Positions 61,701 to 64,000 of a DNA stretch of 64,000 bases are shown here, in pieces (positions within the stretch are counted from its first letter, which is position 1; each line of letters starts with the position of its first letter). Source of the stretch: Pelecanus crispus (Eukaryota; Chordata; Aves; Pelecaniformes; Pelecanidae); NCBI RefSeq assembly GCF_030463565.1, contig NC_134648.1, positions 47,368,346 through 47,432,345 on the forward strand, given 5' to 3'. A program made the position numbers and the translations under genes. The notes beneath the pieces were generated by a model, which saw only the letters and a program-made list of their open reading frames with translations, searched no databases and was not told where the DNA came from.

Positions 61701-62431
61701 CCCAGAGGGTGCCCTGGCAGGGCAGGAGGTGTATGGGACTGGCCCTGGGGTGCATGCAGTCCCCCAAAACCTGCCCTGCAGAGCCCTGGGGGCTGCACAC
61801 TCCCATCGCACCCTTGTGCCCTGGCCTGGCTGGGGGTGAACTGGGGCAGCTCTGGTGCTGCTACATCCATCAGAAGCATCGGGAGCATCAGGATGCTCCT
61901 CTTCTCCCAACCCACCACTGGCCCAGGATGGGGAGAAACCTTCGTTTCCCTCCATCAGCTTCCCCGCGTGGCTGACACCACTGATTGCTATGGAAACCCA
62001 GGGGATGTGGAGCAGGGGGACTCTGCCTGGCTGGGAGGCTCCTGCCTCACCCGGGAAGGGGTCTCACAGGAGGAGGGGTGATGTGGTGAGTCTGGGTGCC
62101 TCTGCCAGGGTGAGCCTGGGGCCAAGCCCCTGTGCAGAGGCAAAGGATGTGCGCCAGCTCGCCCTCCCCATCCCGCTGACATCCCAGCAGGTTTGAGGTG
62201 CTAGTTATTGCCTACAGAGAATCCTGTGCTTTTCCTCTCTCTGTCTCTGCATCGGTTGTGACAAGAGCTCGCGGCAGAAAAGCACCTCCCTTGCCAGCTG
62301 GGGACCATTGCCAGATTTTGGCTCCATCAGCCTTTCTTCCCTCAGCGATGTACAGAGGTTTGTTCTTATACGTGCAGCTCAAAGGCTCTTCTGTTTCACT
62401 TTCTTGTGAGGACTATCAAAGTGCTTGCAGA

Positions 62432-62455
62432 TTTTTTTTTTCTTTTTTTTTTTTT
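62432..62455. repeat. T-rich run (24, one C)
   Basis: Nearly pure T, interrupted by a single C. Confidence 0.9.
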
Positions 62456-62809
62456 AATGTTTAGCAGCTTTTAAGAGGGGTCCCAGCACAGGCAAGAGGC
62501 TCTCATCAGGCACCAGTTCTGCCTCCCCCTCTGAGCAGCAGAAAGGCAGCAGAGAGAGAAAGTCCCTTAATTAGCGAGCTGGTGCTCTGCTTCCTTTCTC
62601 TCCCTGCCCAGTCCCCAGCGAAAGGCCAGGAGCATCCATCTGGGGCACCAAAATCAGCTTCTGATGACAGTACCTCCCTTGGCTAGGCACACACATCTCC
62701 TGGCAGCCCCGTGAAACTTTGAGGAAAACACATAGAACTTTCTTCTGCAAAGAGACCAAATCAGCTTTATCTACCCTCGGTATGTTCGTAGCCCTCTTTC
62801 CTCCTAGTA

Positions 62810-63060
62810 TCGCTTAGTTGTTAATGCAGGCAGACTCCTGCTGTGGCAAGCGCTCTTATCTCGGTATTACAGGTCATGAAGTGACATGAGCAAAGGTTGT
62901 GAGCAAGCCGGCAATGTTAAGATGAGGTTATCTGTGTAGGCAGTCTCTGAAACAGGGCAATAGCACGGCCTGTACTGGGATCATCAGCCAGAAACATATT
63001 GGAGAGGCACACGCGTAGGGAGTATTAGGCTTTTAAGGCCATCCAGGTTATGTTTCCTCC
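62810..63060. promoter_or_regulatory. Candidate conserved regulatory block with GATA sites
   Basis: About 250 bases of even composition with CTTATC (62857), GGTTATCTG (62936) and GTTAATGC motifs. The cores fit GATA and homeodomain factors. This is the rightmost such block; it could belong to SYNDIG1L or to the gene beyond the edge. Confidence 0.22.
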
Positions 63061-64000
63061 CTCTCTTCTCCCACTCTCTTTCCTCTGGGGTAAATTCATA
63101 CAGAGAAAATCCTTTCCAGTGCTGCCAGCTCTGCCCGTGAAGCACACATGAGGCTGCTTGTGACTGAAATACCCAGGTCTGCGGTGCCTCTGCTAATAAA
63201 ATGGACCCCCCAGGAACCTGCCATCCTGTGATACTGGCCGGGCTGCACAGACCTGAGCGGGGGAGAGGAGGCTGGTGCTCAGATCAGACCAGAGACACTT
63301 TAGTGAGGCAGCAGCTGACCCACCGCACTGCCTGAGGCAGGGAAGAAGAGGTAGCAAGCCCAAGGGACAGACAAGTGCTGCCTGCAGCCCTCGCCAGGGA
63401 GAGGTGCGGTGCCCCTCGCACCAGTCTGGGAGAGGAGGGAGCCAGAAAGGGAGCTGCTCCCTGGCACTCAGCATCCCATTTCTATTAAAAAAAGGTGGGC
63501 GTTGTTTCGACTCATCCCCGAATCCTGGCTTTGATGTGACAACCTGCGCAGGGAGGTACAAAAGAAAGGAGGGAGATCTAGAAAATGCTTCTTGCCAGAG
63601 CCGGGGTTTAGTTAGACTCCTATAATTAACGACTGCGGCTCTCCTAAGAAAGATCCCAGCTGCTTTGCTCTGCAGCCTGCACTATCAATTTTTCTCTCAC
63701 GCAACCGACACGCACCAAAACTCATTCCTGTGAGGAAGGGAACGAGTATGTATAAATCAAATGCATCTGGAAAAGATGAGCAGGAGGGGAGGGGAAAAGG
63801 GAACACAGACTCCAAAGCAAGCAACACAAATCAGCATCCCTGGTACGATGCGATCAGGTTCCCCTGAGCCACAAGAATCTTGTACAGTCAAACGTAGCAA
63901 GCCCTTCACACCAGAGCATTAGGTGAGGAGCTCAGGCAGTGAGTGAGACCTCTCTGTGCCCAGCGTAGCATGTGCTGTGCAAGGTGTGCCCTCATTTTGT

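Larger units (their letters stand above)
41641..64000. other. Intergenic gene desert to the right edge
   Basis: About 22 kb without a supportable gene. Frames up to 277 residues occur, for example 47941-48774, but they are GC-driven, lack recognisable domains and are overlapped by frames on the other strand. The region contains simple repeats, and AT-rich blocks at 47260-47530, 51000-51190 and 62810-63060 listed as candidate regulatory elements. In human the next gene on this side is NPC2; none of its conserved motifs is visible. Confidence 0.6.

Noticed and set aside
36000-64000. NPC2, ISCA2 or LTBP2 exons expected by synteny
   Set aside because: None of their conserved motifs was seen in any frame, so they are probably outside the window.
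1-64000. CRISPR arrays, operons, bacterial genes
   Set aside because: The sequence is vertebrate nuclear DNA. No direct-repeat and spacer array or prokaryotic gene organisation is present.

Overview
This window looks like bird nuclear DNA. It has two conserved vertebrate genes with normal GT/AG introns, CpG-island promoters, pieces of CR1-type LINE, and one solo LTR whose ends, TATA box and AT-rich tract match an ERVK-like LTR family common in non-galliform birds. The organism call rests on recognised repeats and gene order, not on a search.

Layout. Positions 1-2600 are upstream sequence with no confident gene; two short Ig-like exon candidates lie near 0.5-0.9 kb. A CpG island at about 2.6-3.5 kb carries the promoter and non-coding first exon of VRTN (vertnin, + strand). 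After a 3.5 kb intron, one exon holds the whole 675-codon VRTN reading frame (6589-8616), followed by a 3' UTR with two polyadenylation signals (last at 9566). Convergent to it on the minus strand is SYNDIG1L: three coding exons (23834-23406, 22142-22005, 20202-20360) encode 241 residues, and a likely non-coding first exon lies in a GC-rich block near 35.5-35.9 kb. VRTN next to SYNDIG1L is the arrangement on human chromosome 14q24.3, where NPC2, ISCA2 and LTBP2 follow. I see no NPC2 exon here, so that gene probably lies beyond the right edge.

From about 36 to 64 kb there is no supportable protein-coding gene. The stretch holds the solo LTR (40952-41520, with CTGGC target duplications), three CR1-like pieces, simple repeats, and several AT-rich, homeodomain-site-rich blocks that look like candidate non-coding regulatory elements. 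A second CpG island (about 29.65-30.35 kb) has no assigned gene.

The two genes do not form a pathway. VRTN is a nuclear DNA-binding regulator of axial (thoracic vertebra) patterning. SYNDIG1L is a small CD225-type membrane protein of neurons. The most interesting observations are an apparent degenerate OTU-protease fold in the N-terminal half of VRTN, followed by five copies of a helix-turn-helix-like unit (a transposon-like architecture), and an open frame through VRTN exon 1 that splices exactly in frame into the annotated start codon.
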